Assembly: GCF_014885015.1 (NCBI RefSeq)
Contig: NZ_JABMIJ010000017.1
Coordinates: forward strand, 1-64,000
Direction of reading: 5' to 3'
Source of the DNA: Spirabiliibacterium falconis
GTDB lineage: Bacteria; Pseudomonadota; Gammaproteobacteria; Enterobacterales; Pasteurellaceae
Length of the DNA stretch: 64,000 nucleotides
This document shows positions 36,915 to 47,337 of this stretch, piece after piece (position 1 is the stretch's first letter; each line of letters starts with the position of its first letter). The notes under the pieces are model-generated. The model did not search any database. It was not told the DNA's origin and saw only the letters and a list, made by a program, of their open reading frames with translations. Both the position numbers and the translations under genes were made by a program.

Positions 36915-37820
36915 ATGCAATGGTTTAAAAATGTGATGGTTTACCGCTTAACCAAAACGATTGACTTAAGCGAGCAAACCGTGAGCAAAGCGTTACAAGC
37001 GCAAGCCTTTCACCCTTGTGGCAAGCACGACCTAAGCCATTTTGGCTGGTTTGCTCCACTGGCTGGCAGTGATGAATTGCTATTTGCCCACGCTGGAAGA
37101 CTATTTTTAATCGCACAAAAAGAGGAAAAAATTCTGCCCGCAGCCGTGGTAAAAAAAGCATTTGAAGAACGTTTATTCGAGCGTGAAGATCAAGAACAAC
37201 GCAAATTAAGTAAAGTGGAGAAACAAGCGTTAAAAGATGATGTGGTGCATTCGCTCCTACCACAAGCATTCAGCAAACACCAGCAGACCGCACTTTTTAT
37301 TGATCCCGCAGCTGGATTTATTTTCATCAATGCTGCCAGTGCAACTCGCGCAGAAGCAACCCTTGCTCTATTACGCAAATCGCTCGGCTCGTTGCCCGTT
37401 GTTCCACTGGCGTTTATCAATGAGCCAAGTGCGGTTATGACGGCGTGGATAGCCAATGATGAACTGCCCGCATGGTTGAACACGCTAGGCGAGGCTGAGT
37501 TGATTTCTAGCCGTGATGAGTCCGTCATTCGCTGCAAGCAACAAGAACTCGACAGCGATGAAATTCAGGCGCACTTTAATGCCGGAAAAGTGGTCAGTAA
37601 ATTAGCATTAGACTGGGAAAATCGCTTAAGTGCGGTACTCGCCAACGATGCTAGCCTCAAACGGATTAAATTTAGCGACCATTTACGCCAGCAAAATGAT
37701 GATATTGTCAAAGAAGATGTGCAACAACGTTTTGAGGCAGATTTTCTCTTAATGAGCGACACGCTACTGACCTTTATAACGCAATTACGCGATGAATTTG
37801 GTGGCGTGTTAGAAAATTAA
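36915..37820 (+). CDS. rdgC: recombination-associated protein RdgC
   Basis: RdgC is a ring-shaped DNA-binding protein that limits RecA activity and is important when replication restart is defective. The 301-residue sequence begins MQWFKNVMVYRLTKTIDL and contains LLRKSLGSLPVVPLAF and GKVVSKLALDWENRLS, all close to E. coli RdgC. In Neisseria, RdgC affects pilin variation, so a role in handling transformed DNA is imaginable here, but that is speculation. It converges on ppx with no gap and no terminator. Confidence 0.96.
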   Translation: MQWFKNVMVYRLTKTIDLSEQTVSKALQAQAFHPCGKHDLSHFGWFAPLAGSDELLFAHAGRLFLIAQKEEKILPAAVVKKAFEERLFEREDQEQRKLSKVEKQALKDDVVHSLLPQAFSKHQQTALFIDPAAGFIFINAASATRAEATLALLRKSLGSLPVVPLAFINEPSAVMTAWIANDELPAWLNTLGEAELISSRDESVIRCKQQELDSDEIQAHFNAGKVVSKLALDWENRLSAVLANDASLKRIKFSDHLRQQNDDIVKEDVQQRFEADFLLMSDTLLTFITQLRDEFGGVLEN

Positions 37821-39350
37821 TCACGCAATGCGCAACTCAATGCCAAGTGCATGCAACAGCGCGCCTTCTTCTAATAACTCTTTTTCGGTTAGCGGATTGC
37901 GCGCCAGATAATTTGGCTCAAATTGCAATTGCCACACACCGCACTTTTCTCGCACCTGAAATTCAAACCGCTCGGCAGGCTCTGTGGCTTGGCGAGAGCG
38001 ATTAATAATAATCGCCAAACGTAACATTACCAGTAACGCCACAACATCACGCTGAACATAACGAGCTGGAATGGTTATATCATCCAGATGCACCGCACTT
38101 ATATGAAAACGTACTAAGGTTGCTAGCAGTTGCTGTTGATGATAATCAAAGCCCGGCAAATCGCTATGTTCCACAATATAGGCCGAATGTTTTTGCACAC
38201 CTTTATGGTTAATACATAACCCAATTTCGTGAATAAATGCGGCACAAAATAAGATATTCAACAGCTCTTCTGCCTGTGTGCGGTTCTCCCAACAGCGGTA
38301 TTTCTGCCCCAATAGCATTGCCGTATCGGTAACCCGCAACGCTTGCGCTTTATCCACGACAAAATGCTCCATCAGGCTTTCAACGGTTCGCTCACGAATG
38401 TTATCCACAATAAACCCGTTCTCCAGCCCATACATGACCCCTTCGCGTAATGCCCCATCGGAATAGCGCATCTGCTTGATGCCATAATTCTCAAACAAGG
38501 CACTTAAAATCGCCAATCCAGGTACAAAAACACTGGCTCGCTCAGCATTTAAGCCTTTTAAATTGAGTTTAGAAAAATGATCCACTTGCAAGACACTGGC
38601 AATCAATTTCTGCAAAATCTCTGCGGTGATAAGCCCGCTGGGGTCAAAATTCGCCTGCACAATTTGACTTACCGTTTTGACGGTACCCGATGAACCTAGC
38701 ACAGTATCCCAACCCAAGGTTTGATAAGGTTTTGCAAGGTCCGCAATGCGTGAAAGTGCGGTTTGATGCGCCTGATTAAAACGTTCACGGCTAATCTCGC
38801 CATTCGGGAAAAAAGCCACCTCAAAGCTCACACAGCCCATATTACGACTGTTGGCAAGCAAGGGTAAAAAACCGTCGCCAACAATCATTTCCGTTGAACC
38901 ACCGCCAATATCCACCACCAATTTTCGCCCCGATTCAGACTGCGTGTGGCACACGCCAGAGTAGATCAGCTTTGCTTCCTCTTCCCCTGAAATGATGTTA
39001 ATAGGATAGGGAAAAACCGCTTTCGCCGCCTTAAGAAAATCGGCTTTATTCACCGCTTGGCGTAAGGTGTAAGTTCCAACGGTACGAATATTCTCTGTGG
39101 GTAAGCCTTGTAAACGTTCAGCAAACAGGGCTAAGCACGCCACACCACGGGCAATCGCCGCTTGGCTAAGCTGGTTATTTTCATCAAGCCCCTGCGCTAA
39201 CTGTACACGCTGCTTTAACCGAGACAGCACTTGAATTGACCCATTGACAATGCGTGCAATAATCATATGAAAACTATTTGACCCAAGATCAATGGCGGCG
39301 AATTCCCGCACAGTGCGTGCGGTATTTTCTGGCTGGCTCGTGTGCTTCAT
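37821..39350 (-). CDS. ppx: exopolyphosphatase
   Basis: Ppx removes phosphate from the ends of long polyphosphate. The 509-residue protein has the ASKHA-type phosphate loops AAIDLGSNSFHMIIARI (18-34) and VVDIGGGSTEMIVG (near 145), the glutamate in ISGEEEAKLIYSGV, and the HD-like C-terminal region (FIHEIGLCINHKGVQKHSAYIVEHSDLPGF). Length and the C-terminal domain favour Ppx over GppA, though the two are close paralogues. ppk is not adjacent. It ends directly at the rdgC stop, convergent. Confidence 0.9.
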   Translation of the reverse strand: MKHTSQPENTARTVREFAAIDLGSNSFHMIIARIVNGSIQVLSRLKQRVQLAQGLDENNQLSQAAIARGVACLALFAERLQGLPTENIRTVGTYTLRQAVNKADFLKAAKAVFPYPINIISGEEEAKLIYSGVCHTQSESGRKLVVDIGGGSTEMIVGDGFLPLLANSRNMGCVSFEVAFFPNGEISRERFNQAHQTALSRIADLAKPYQTLGWDTVLGSSGTVKTVSQIVQANFDPSGLITAEILQKLIASVLQVDHFSKLNLKGLNAERASVFVPGLAILSALFENYGIKQMRYSDGALREGVMYGLENGFIVDNIRERTVESLMEHFVVDKAQALRVTDTAMLLGQKYRCWENRTQAEELLNILFCAAFIHEIGLCINHKGVQKHSAYIVEHSDLPGFDYHQQQLLATLVRFHISAVHLDDITIPARYVQRDVVALLVMLRLAIIINRSRQATEPAERFEFQVREKCGVWQLQFEPNYLARNPLTEKELLEEGALLHALGIELRIA

Positions 39351-39435
39351 GCTGCTCTCTTCAATAAAATAACCTTATTTTGATAACATAATCGTTTTTT
39401 GCGTACAATTCAATCACACCGTTGCGAAAAAACAG

Positions 39436-39459
39436 AAAGTGCGGTATGAACCGCACTTT
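39436..39459 (-). terminator. inverted uptake-sequence pair after tamB
   Basis: A 10-bp stem from two opposed uptake sequences lies 6 bases beyond the tamB stop and is followed on the minus strand by a T-rich run. Confidence 0.75.
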
Positions 39460-39465
39460 TAGCGT

Positions 39466-42400
39466 TTAGAACTCAAATTGGTAGAGTAAATCAACCGCTT
39501 GATTAACCCCCGAAACGGACTGCAAATACAGTTGTGGAATGATCTTGTAGCGTAGTGTCAGTTCAGCTATCGGTTGAAATAATCCAACGCCATATTTCAC
39601 TTGCAGCCGTGGCGTGATATTACCACTGACAACCACTTGCGAACTATCGCCGATGCCCGCGGTGTCGAGTGAAAGATCGCTAATACCAAAGGCTTCGCCA
39701 ATGCCACCAACCACTTTTCCACCTTTGGAAAGCCCTAAGCCCAACATAGCGGCACCAATAGAGGCACCTGAGGCGGCATCACCACTATTATCCAACCCAC
39801 GTCCTGTTAAGAGGTAAGAAAGTGCTTCATCTTGCGACATGGCAGGTTCGGAGAACACTTGTACATCAGGCTGATCAGCAATGCCCGTGACTTTTAAACC
39901 TGCCACAATTTTGCTGTTTTCCATCGCTTCGGGATTGCGAATGGCTTCAATATTTAAAAATGGCTGCGAAGCAAGTCCTGAGAAACTGATTTGTCCACGA
40001 CGAATCAGCAAATCTTGCCCATAGGAATTATAGCGTCCATTTTTTATATCCACTTGCCCATAGAGTCCAAGATTTTTTTCTTGACGCACATCCAGCGTGC
40101 CAACCAAATTTGCCTTCAAACCATACGCATCGAGGAATACATCATCACCAATATTCACCTTCACATCAGAAGAGAACTGCATTGTCTCTTGGCGAGGCAC
40201 GACATTACGCACTGTGGCACGATTTTTCGCATCAACAATGACCATATCACTGCTCACTGCAACCGCACTTTCAGGCAATTCTTCAATTTTGATTCTCGCC
40301 CAAGGCACATCTACAGTCCCTGTTACGTTGACCAATTTAGGGGTTGCATGCACATCGATATTTGGGCTTGCCTCTAATTTCGCCATTTTCGGAATATTCA
40401 CCTTAAAGCGGTTAGCGTTCGCATTTAAATGGGCTTGCCACTGTTCAAGCGTTTTCCATGACGCATCGCCGCTTAAATTTAACTGGCTATCAGGTGTTTT
40501 CAACACCCCTTGTAAAGTTGATGACGTGCCATTAAATGCAAGATTAAGCTGCCCATCGCTAATTTGAACAGGGCTGGTGAACATCTTTAACGCCAAATCC
40601 GATACATTAAAATGTCCGTTAAGCAAGGGGGCTTGCAAACTCCCGCCAAATTGCAAATAGCTATTTATCGCCCCTTTTACTTGCTCGCCTTTTGCCAATA
40701 ATGGATTGACCAACGGCCCTAGCCGCAGTGCATTGAGTGCCACATTACCGCTAAGTTGGCGAGATTTCGGTAAATCTGCAATGTTAATATCACTGCTCAA
40801 TGTCCCTTGATGATTAATCTCAACCGCACTTTTAAGGTTCAACGTATTATCTTTAATGGTACTGTTCAGGCTCAAATTGCTCAGATCCAGTTGGAAAGTG
40901 CGGTAATCTATTTTTTGCTTAAACGCAATCGCTGGGCTATTGATATTAACGTCTAATGCAAACGGTTTATTATCAAACCACGCAACGTGCCCATGTCCGT
41001 TCAGCATGCCTGTAAGCTGCATTTTATCGTCTAAAAAAGGCGTTAGCATGGTCAGATTAACGTGTTTTAACTCAAACGGCACGTCTCCTTGCTTGCCTGC
41101 TTTAAACGCGGAAGGAAAACAAATTTGTGCTTGATTATTTAACCAACAATGCGCGGCAACCTCCGCCTCGCTTTTAGCAAGATCAACGTTTAATTTGATA
41201 TTTTGATCATTTTTCCAACTTCCGACTGGCGATGTTAGCTGAATTTTCGCCAACGTTCCGCCCCATACTTGCTTGGCACGATCAAAACTTCCATACACAT
41301 TAAAGGTACCAGACACAGGCTCGCCTTGGGTTCGAATATTCAGTTTGTGATTTTGCTCACTGCCATCAGCAATAATCTTCGTCTGTTTCAGCTGAATATC
41401 ATTAAACTGCAACGAGGCTAAATCAAGATACAACCCACCTTGGATTTGCTCATCAACATTGACTTTGCCTTTTGCAGACAGATTACGCAGGTGCACGTCG
41501 TTAAAATCCAATCTGGAGCTGGTCAGATCCAACAACGCATACGGCTTTTTAATATCGCCTTGCAGCACCACATTACCCTGCATACTCGCACTTAATCCTG
41601 GCAGCAATCCCGCAAGATTCGGTGCATTAATATCTACCCGCAAATCAGAATGCTGATCCAAATAACCATTCACACGCAATGTATTATTGCCATAAAGTAA
41701 TTTGAGATCATCGGCATTCAATAGGCGTTCAGTGCTGCTTTGTGCCCGTCCAGTGAGTTGTAAAGGCTGCCCATTGAGTTTACCTTGCACATCTAATTCA
41801 CTCACACTAGCCTGCCACGTCTCACCATTGACCACACCTTCACTTTTCAAACCGCCATTGAGTACGGCTTTCCAATCTGGAGTAAATTCAGCAGTGTTAA
41901 TATGCTGTAGCGAAAGTGCGGTTTGCCAACGCACCCCTTGCGTCCAGTCCAACTGACCTTGCAGTTGACTTTGCCCTTGCAAGCCATCAAGGGTTAATGC
42001 GTGAATATTCAGTGCGGTCAATTCGCCGTCGGCTGCTAAATTCGCGTGCAATTTAGGGATAGACTGCCCCCGTAACAGGCTATCAAATGCAATATGATAG
42101 TTCAGTAAATCGCCACTCACATTGACATTCAGTTTTTCAGCAGCGAACTGCGGACTCTCATCTTTGTGCAGTGCCAATGGATAATGAAAGTGCGGTGCGC
42201 TAAGCGTCACGTTGAATGGATTCTTTGACTGGCTAAGTTGAATATCCCCAGCCAGCTTCGCCTCAAACCCCTCGCTGGTAGAGAGTGTGAACTGGGTGGT
42301 TTGTGCTAATGCACCAATAAGCTCCACAGTCAGTTTAGTGGCTGGCAATAATACCCGTTCGCCTTGTTTCAGATCATAGGTTTGCCCCTGAAGGTGAACA

Positions 42401-43371
42401 TCAAGCGGATATTCGCCACTTAACGTGATTTCGCCTTGCCCTTCAAGATCAATCAGATTGCTCTTGAGCATCAACTGCGGCAAGGCAATTTTGCTTTCAT
42501 CGGCTTGCAGTTGTACTCGCAATTGCGCAACGGCAATAGCCAAATCATCGCCAGTGCTATGTTGTTGCTGATAGTGCCAATCTTGCCCTTGAATGCCCTG
42601 CACATTGATAGCAAATGGCAACACCACTGTTTTCAGTTTGCCCAACAATGGCTGTTGTAATTGTGTGCGTAATGCGTCCCAATCCATCGGATTAACCGCA
42701 CTTGCTGTTTTTTCCTCTCGGCTTTCCGCCTCTGAGGTTTGATTTTCACTTTCCCGTGCCACCAGATGCACAGCTACACCGTCGATCGTCGTGGGCATAA
42801 TGGTCAACCCACTGTCATTATTCAATGAAAGTGCGGTCGTAAAATTACCCAGACTTACCTGCGTTTGATCGATTTGAGTGGTCATCTCGCTTAACTGAAC
42901 GTGCTTAATCTCCACCGCCACAGGCAGATGAATTTTCTGCATTTCACGCGGTGGTGATGGCTCTGACGGCGGTAATTGGCTGGTATCCACCGCAATATCG
43001 GCGTGTCGCACCGTAATATCATCAATGCAAATTTTACGTTGAAGCAAACACCCTAATTGCCATTGGGCACGCATATCGCCCACACGTACTGCAACGCCAT
43101 TTGCTTGATAAGTGAGTTCTTTTAGCACCAAGCCTTCGCTCAAGCTGCCCTCAATCGATCCAATGTGCAACTGATCCAACAAACTATCTGCCCATTTCAG
43201 CACATTGCGTTGCCCCACGCCTGTACCAAGCAGCACACCAAAAGCAACGACCACCAGTACCACAAAACACAAGATGACCCACAAGAACTTACGCCAACCG
43301 CACTTATGCTTGTGCGTTTTCTGCGGCTGTTGTTCTGATGTGGTGCTCACTTTTTCCGCTTGTTCTGCCAT
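39466..43371 (-). CDS. tamB: translocation and assembly module protein TamB
   Basis: TamB is a very long inner-membrane-anchored periplasmic protein that works with TamA in outer membrane assembly and in moving phospholipids to the outer membrane. Of 1,301 residues, an N-terminal membrane helix (about 28-50) is followed by a long repetitive beta-rich region forming a hydrophobic groove, and the conserved C-terminal DUF490 domain ending in LLYQFEF. Its ATG overlaps the tamA stop by one base. The length is slightly above E. coli TamB (1,259). Many uptake sequences lie within it. Confidence 0.96.
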   Translation of the reverse strand: MAEQAEKVSTTSEQQPQKTHKHKCGWRKFLWVILCFVVLVVVAFGVLLGTGVGQRNVLKWADSLLDQLHIGSIEGSLSEGLVLKELTYQANGVAVRVGDMRAQWQLGCLLQRKICIDDITVRHADIAVDTSQLPPSEPSPPREMQKIHLPVAVEIKHVQLSEMTTQIDQTQVSLGNFTTALSLNNDSGLTIMPTTIDGVAVHLVARESENQTSEAESREEKTASAVNPMDWDALRTQLQQPLLGKLKTVVLPFAINVQGIQGQDWHYQQQHSTGDDLAIAVAQLRVQLQADESKIALPQLMLKSNLIDLEGQGEITLSGEYPLDVHLQGQTYDLKQGERVLLPATKLTVELIGALAQTTQFTLSTSEGFEAKLAGDIQLSQSKNPFNVTLSAPHFHYPLALHKDESPQFAAEKLNVNVSGDLLNYHIAFDSLLRGQSIPKLHANLAADGELTALNIHALTLDGLQGQSQLQGQLDWTQGVRWQTALSLQHINTAEFTPDWKAVLNGGLKSEGVVNGETWQASVSELDVQGKLNGQPLQLTGRAQSSTERLLNADDLKLLYGNNTLRVNGYLDQHSDLRVDINAPNLAGLLPGLSASMQGNVVLQGDIKKPYALLDLTSSRLDFNDVHLRNLSAKGKVNVDEQIQGGLYLDLASLQFNDIQLKQTKIIADGSEQNHKLNIRTQGEPVSGTFNVYGSFDRAKQVWGGTLAKIQLTSPVGSWKNDQNIKLNVDLAKSEAEVAAHCWLNNQAQICFPSAFKAGKQGDVPFELKHVNLTMLTPFLDDKMQLTGMLNGHGHVAWFDNKPFALDVNINSPAIAFKQKIDYRTFQLDLSNLSLNSTIKDNTLNLKSAVEINHQGTLSSDINIADLPKSRQLSGNVALNALRLGPLVNPLLAKGEQVKGAINSYLQFGGSLQAPLLNGHFNVSDLALKMFTSPVQISDGQLNLAFNGTSSTLQGVLKTPDSQLNLSGDASWKTLEQWQAHLNANANRFKVNIPKMAKLEASPNIDVHATPKLVNVTGTVDVPWARIKIEELPESAVAVSSDMVIVDAKNRATVRNVVPRQETMQFSSDVKVNIGDDVFLDAYGLKANLVGTLDVRQEKNLGLYGQVDIKNGRYNSYGQDLLIRRGQISFSGLASQPFLNIEAIRNPEAMENSKIVAGLKVTGIADQPDVQVFSEPAMSQDEALSYLLTGRGLDNSGDAASGASIGAAMLGLGLSKGGKVVGGIGEAFGISDLSLDTAGIGDSSQVVVSGNITPRLQVKYGVGLFQPIAELTLRYKIIPQLYLQSVSGVNQAVDLLYQFEF

Positions 43372-45116
43372 TACAATTCTGTTCCTAATCCGATGTAAAA
43401 TTGAATATTATGGCTGCCATCTTTATCACGCACAGGAGTGGCAATATCCAGTTTTACTGCGCCTACAGGCGAAGCCCATCGTACCCCTACACCCGCGCCT
43501 GAACGCAGTGCTTTCCTACGATAACTATCAGCCGCCAATCCTGTGTCGTAGAACACCGCGCCCCACCAATTTGGGTAAACTTGATATTGATATTCAAAAT
43601 TGGCGGTCGCTAAGCGTGATGCCCCCACTAACTTGCCATTTTTGTCTTTAGGGGAGATTTTTTTATAACCATAGCCTCGAATGGAGCGATCGCCCCCTGC
43701 AAAATAGCGTAACGCGGGTGGGATACGATTAAAATCCGCACTTTTCATATAACCTGCGTCAAAACGCAGTAAAATACGATGGTTATCAAAATAAGTCCGA
43801 ATCCAGGCAGAGCTGGCTCTCACGCTAAAAAAATTGACATCCGAACCCCAGATGTTTTGCCCAAGATTAAACGTGATATTTTGCGCATCCCCCCAGCTTG
43901 GAAACATTCCACCACGCAGCCGAGTACGATTGAGCCCTGCGGTCGGATAAATCAACAAAGTGCGGTTAGAGACATCAGCTTGGGTAAAAGCGTCATAACG
44001 TGCACGTAACCCCAAGAAATACTGCCAACCGCTCTCGTGCTTCCAATACCGTAGCCCCGCTAACGTGACCGTATCGGCATGGGTATCATTGGTGCGTTCA
44101 CGATCAAGTCCTGCTGAATATTCGTAATAATATTTCAACGCATTTTTCAGCAAGGGAATTTTATAGGTCATTTCCACGGTTTGTTGCGGTTTAGAAATAT
44201 AGAAGCTGCTTCTAAAACTGTGTCCACGACTGTTAATCCACGGTTTATTCCAGCTCAATTGTAAGCGTGGTCCAACATCAGTGGCATAGCCAATACCGAT
44301 CTCCATATTATTCTTTTTCTTCGGACGCATTAAGACATTTAAATCCACCCGTTTTTCTTCACTGACCAGTGTGGGTTGTAAGAGTACAGAGCTAAACCAG
44401 TTCGTTGACGTGTAATTGGCGGTCATTGTAGAAAGATCGTTGATCAAATAAGGTTCGCCCGATTTGATATTGAGCATATTACGCAAATAATCCTCTCGAA
44501 TTTGCGCATGTTCAAATGTTACGTTGCCGTAATGATAACGTTGCCCACTATCAAAAATCATGTGCCAAATCGCCAAATGTTCTTGCAACATCACCAGCAA
44601 TTGTGAGATTTGAAAATCAGCATCAAAATAGCCTTGTTTGACCGCCAGCGTCTGTAATGTAGATTTAAAATCGTCATACGTGCCTTGATTGAGGATCGTG
44701 CCTGCACTCGGAATAGTTTTCTTTAAATCCAGAAAGGCTTGATTTTGGGCTGCATCGCCAATGATAGACACTTCATTTTCACCGAGCTTTACAGGCTGTG
44801 CAAGCGTAACATTGGCATAAAGTAAGTCTTTTATGCCAGCCCGTGGCTCAAACGTGTAGCTGATTTTATTATTAAAATACCCTAAGGCACGCAACGCATT
44901 TTCAATCGTTTGAGTGACCAAATACTGGTAACGTTCTGAGCCATCGGCTTCGTCATTGCTTAACTGAGAAAGGTAAATGCGCACATTATTATAAAGCTCT
45001 GGATTATCGATACCCCGCACTTTAAGTAATACTGTCTGCTCGGCATACGCCATAGAACTCAACGCAAACACGCCTGATAACACGAAACGCCAAAATGGCT
45101 TCATACGCAATTTCAC
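43371..45116 (-). CDS. tamA: translocation and assembly module outer membrane protein TamA
   Basis: TamA is an Omp85-family outer membrane barrel. The start GTG 45116 has a strong GGGAGG just upstream; an in-frame ATG lies 12 bases later. A signal peptide ends at AYA (about residue 25), then come POTRA domains (about 28-265) and a 16-strand barrel (about 265-581) with the Omp85 motif GGDRSIRGYGY near 480. The C-terminus IGLGTEL suits barrel insertion only loosely, since it lacks a terminal aromatic, as in other TamA proteins. Together with tamB it makes a two-gene operon. Confidence 0.95.
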   Translation of the reverse strand: MKLRMKPFWRFVLSGVFALSSMAYAEQTVLLKVRGIDNPELYNNVRIYLSQLSNDEADGSERYQYLVTQTIENALRALGYFNNKISYTFEPRAGIKDLLYANVTLAQPVKLGENEVSIIGDAAQNQAFLDLKKTIPSAGTILNQGTYDDFKSTLQTLAVKQGYFDADFQISQLLVMLQEHLAIWHMIFDSGQRYHYGNVTFEHAQIREDYLRNMLNIKSGEPYLINDLSTMTANYTSTNWFSSVLLQPTLVSEEKRVDLNVLMRPKKKNNMEIGIGYATDVGPRLQLSWNKPWINSRGHSFRSSFYISKPQQTVEMTYKIPLLKNALKYYYEYSAGLDRERTNDTHADTVTLAGLRYWKHESGWQYFLGLRARYDAFTQADVSNRTLLIYPTAGLNRTRLRGGMFPSWGDAQNITFNLGQNIWGSDVNFFSVRASSAWIRTYFDNHRILLRFDAGYMKSADFNRIPPALRYFAGGDRSIRGYGYKKISPKDKNGKLVGASRLATANFEYQYQVYPNWWGAVFYDTGLAADSYRRKALRSGAGVGVRWASPVGAVKLDIATPVRDKDGSHNIQFYIGLGTEL

Positions 45117-45186
45117 AAGCCCCTCCCATTAATTGATGTAATCATTAAGTTTACCGATAAGAAGCACACTTGCCAACGCTTAATGG

Positions 45187-45900
45187 CTATTTTGAGTGCA
45201 AATTTTGTGCTAAAAAAAGTTCACGACTTTTCAATGGCTGAGCACCTAGATAAGGTTTAAGCACCATTCGTGTAAACCGCTTTGCGGCGTGTAAAATCTC
45301 AGGGCTATCAAAGGTTAAACTGGCAAAAGCAAGCAGGGCTTCGCCTTTAAAACGCAGTTGGTTATCCAACATGGAGGCAATAAAGCCTTTTTCAGCGCGG
45401 TATTGATAAAACATTTCTGGCTCAACAGGCTTGCCTGTGCCCGCACAATGTGTAAAATCCACGCCATAGCCTAGGGCTTGCAACAGTTTAAATTCAAAAC
45501 GGCGCAACTCAGGCTCAACATGGTTACCCGCCTGACAAAGTGCGGTCAAGCAGGTAAGATAATCGTCAAATAAGTGCGGATAAGCGGTGTTGGGTTCAAG
45601 CACCCGTGAGAGCAGTTCATTCACATAAAAACCACTAAAAAGTGCGGTATTTTCCAGCGGCAACGCCAACGCAGCGGCTTCTGCTTTTGTGAGCAACTTT
45701 AAATCACCTTTGCCACTAAAACGCAACAATAAGGGGGTAAAGGATTGCAATAGGCTTTTTAAATGGGAGCGTTTAGCTCGCGCGCCTTTCGCCAGCACAG
45801 TCAACCGCCCGCTGTGTTCGGTAAACAGCGAGACTAATAAACTGCTTTCGTTATAGGGGCTTCGATGCAGGACAAATCCCCGTTGCCAATACTCACTCAT
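45187..45900 (-). CDS. recO: DNA repair protein RecO
   Basis: RecO loads RecA onto SSB-coated DNA in the RecF pathway. The 237-residue protein has an N-terminal OB fold ([38 protein letters not shown] in two strands) and a helical C-terminal part. The zinc cysteines found in some RecO proteins are missing, as in E. coli. recO normally follows era; here a purine permease gene and an era terminator lie between them, so recO must use another promoter or read-through from the permease gene. Confidence 0.95.
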   Translation of the reverse strand: MSEYWQRGFVLHRSPYNESSLLVSLFTEHSGRLTVLAKGARAKRSHLKSLLQSFTPLLLRFSGKGDLKLLTKAEAAALALPLENTALFSGFYVNELLSRVLEPNTAYPHLFDDYLTCLTALCQAGNHVEPELRRFEFKLLQALGYGVDFTHCAGTGKPVEPEMFYQYRAEKGFIASMLDNQLRFKGEALLAFASLTFDSPEILHAAKRFTRMVLKPYLGAQPLKSRELFLAQNLHSK

Positions 45901-45936
45901 CGCCCTATCTTAGCGTTTAAAACCGCACTTTTGCAA

Positions 45937-47247
45937 CTAGGATTTCTCTGTCGTATTACCAAGATCATGCGGTAAAATCGCATTTAAAATCAATGCCAAT
46001 AGCGAACCGACAGTAATGCCTGAACCAAAAATTTCTTTCACAAAACTCGGCAATTTATCCAAAATTTCAGGTCGTGTTGTCACTGCCAAGCCACACCCAA
46101 TTGAGATAGCAATAATTAATCCATTACGTTTATTTCGCTCAACTTGATCAAGCATTTGAATACCTGCGGCGATAATCATCGCAAACATCATCAGTCCCGC
46201 CCCACCTAGCACGGGCAAAGGAATGGAGACAATCAATGCACCGAACACTGGGAACAGCCCCGCCAACACTAATAGTGTACCTGTTATTGTGACTACATAA
46301 CGGCTGGCAACGCCAGTAAGTGAAATCACACCAATATTTTGTGAAAATGAGGAAAATGGCGTGGTTGACATAACTGCCGCAAACGCAGACCCCAAGCCAT
46401 CACACAATACACCACCACGCAAATGCTTACCTGTAATCTCAGTTTGCGTGGCGTTGCCTAAAGCCAAAAAATTACCACTGGATTCAACAATCGTCACCAA
46501 GTAAGCAATGCTCATGCCAATGATGCCTGAGATTGGAAAACTCAGCCCAAAATGTAATGGTTGAGGCAATGCAAAGGCTTGTGCATGTTGCACGCCCGAA
46601 AAATCGACCCAACCTAAAATCAAGCATAAAATATACCCAGTGAGCATGCCAATCACAATTGCCGCCGCAGAAAAAATGCCTTTCCCCCATTGCACCAACA
46701 CGACCACAATCAACAGTACAAACGTTGCCATCGCAAGATTAGCTGGGTCTGCATAATGTGCATCACCTCGTTGCCCACCTGCAAACCAATCAACCGCAAC
46801 AGGAATCAGACTCAATCCGATCATCATAACCACCGTCCCTGTGACCACCGGTGGGAACAATTTCCGAATAGTTGGCATAAAAAAGCTGCCAATAATCATC
46901 ACCAATGAACCAACTAACGATGCGCCTAAAATGCCACTTACCCCATCTTGACTAAAACCTATCGCCAATGCGGCCGCCACAAATGTAAAGCTTGTTCCCA
47001 TCACACTTGGCAAACGAATGCCTACAGCCCCTACACCTTGACATTGGATCATTGTAACAATCCCTGATACTAACAAAGCAGCATTAACCAAAATGATCGT
47101 ATCTTCCGTTGTTAATTGCAGTACATTGCCAATCACTAATGGCACCGCAATAATACCGCCAAGTGCTGCAAGCAAATGTTGCCCGCCGAGTAATAGGCTT
47201 AATAAAAATGGCGGTTTATCTTCAACTTGGTAAAGTAGCTTGTTCAT
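45937..47247 (-). CDS. NCS2 family xanthine/uracil-type permease
   Basis: This 436-residue inner membrane protein is a nucleobase:cation symporter with about 14 segments. The motif TIVESSGNFLALGN and the signature FSQNIGVISLTGVASRYV place it in the purine (xanthine or urate) branch more than the uracil branch. The exact substrate cannot be fixed. It lies between era and recO in the same direction, an insertion into the conserved lepA-lepB-rnc-era-recO order. Purine salvage would suit a host-associated species. Confidence 0.85.
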   Translation of the reverse strand: MNKLLYQVEDKPPFLLSLLLGGQHLLAALGGIIAVPLVIGNVLQLTTEDTIILVNAALLVSGIVTMIQCQGVGAVGIRLPSVMGTSFTFVAAALAIGFSQDGVSGILGASLVGSLVMIIGSFFMPTIRKLFPPVVTGTVVMMIGLSLIPVAVDWFAGGQRGDAHYADPANLAMATFVLLIVVVLVQWGKGIFSAAAIVIGMLTGYILCLILGWVDFSGVQHAQAFALPQPLHFGLSFPISGIIGMSIAYLVTIVESSGNFLALGNATQTEITGKHLRGGVLCDGLGSAFAAVMSTTPFSSFSQNIGVISLTGVASRYVVTITGTLLVLAGLFPVFGALIVSIPLPVLGGAGLMMFAMIIAAGIQMLDQVERNKRNGLIIAISIGCGLAVTTRPEILDKLPSFVKEIFGSGITVGSLLALILNAILPHDLGNTTEKS

Positions 47248-47291
47248 ATATTTCCTTTATCATAATAAGTAAAGTGCGGTTTTTAATTGAT

Positions 47292-47329
47292 AAAAAAATA
47301 CCAATTTACTCTCACGAACAAATTGGTAT
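47292..47329 (-). terminator. terminator of the lepA-lepB-rnc-era operon
   Basis: ATACCAATTT and AAATTGGTAT form a perfect 10-bp stem with a 12-base loop just after the era stop, followed on the minus strand by a run of T residues. Confidence 0.85.
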
Positions 47330-47337
47330 TAAACGGC

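Noticed and set aside
36915-37820. rdgC as part of a competence or transformation cluster
   Set aside because: No com or pil gene is near; the neighbours are proC and ppx.
40097-40567. 156-codon plus-strand frame inside tamB
   Set aside because: It is the antisense shadow of a long well-supported gene and has no recognisable protein features.
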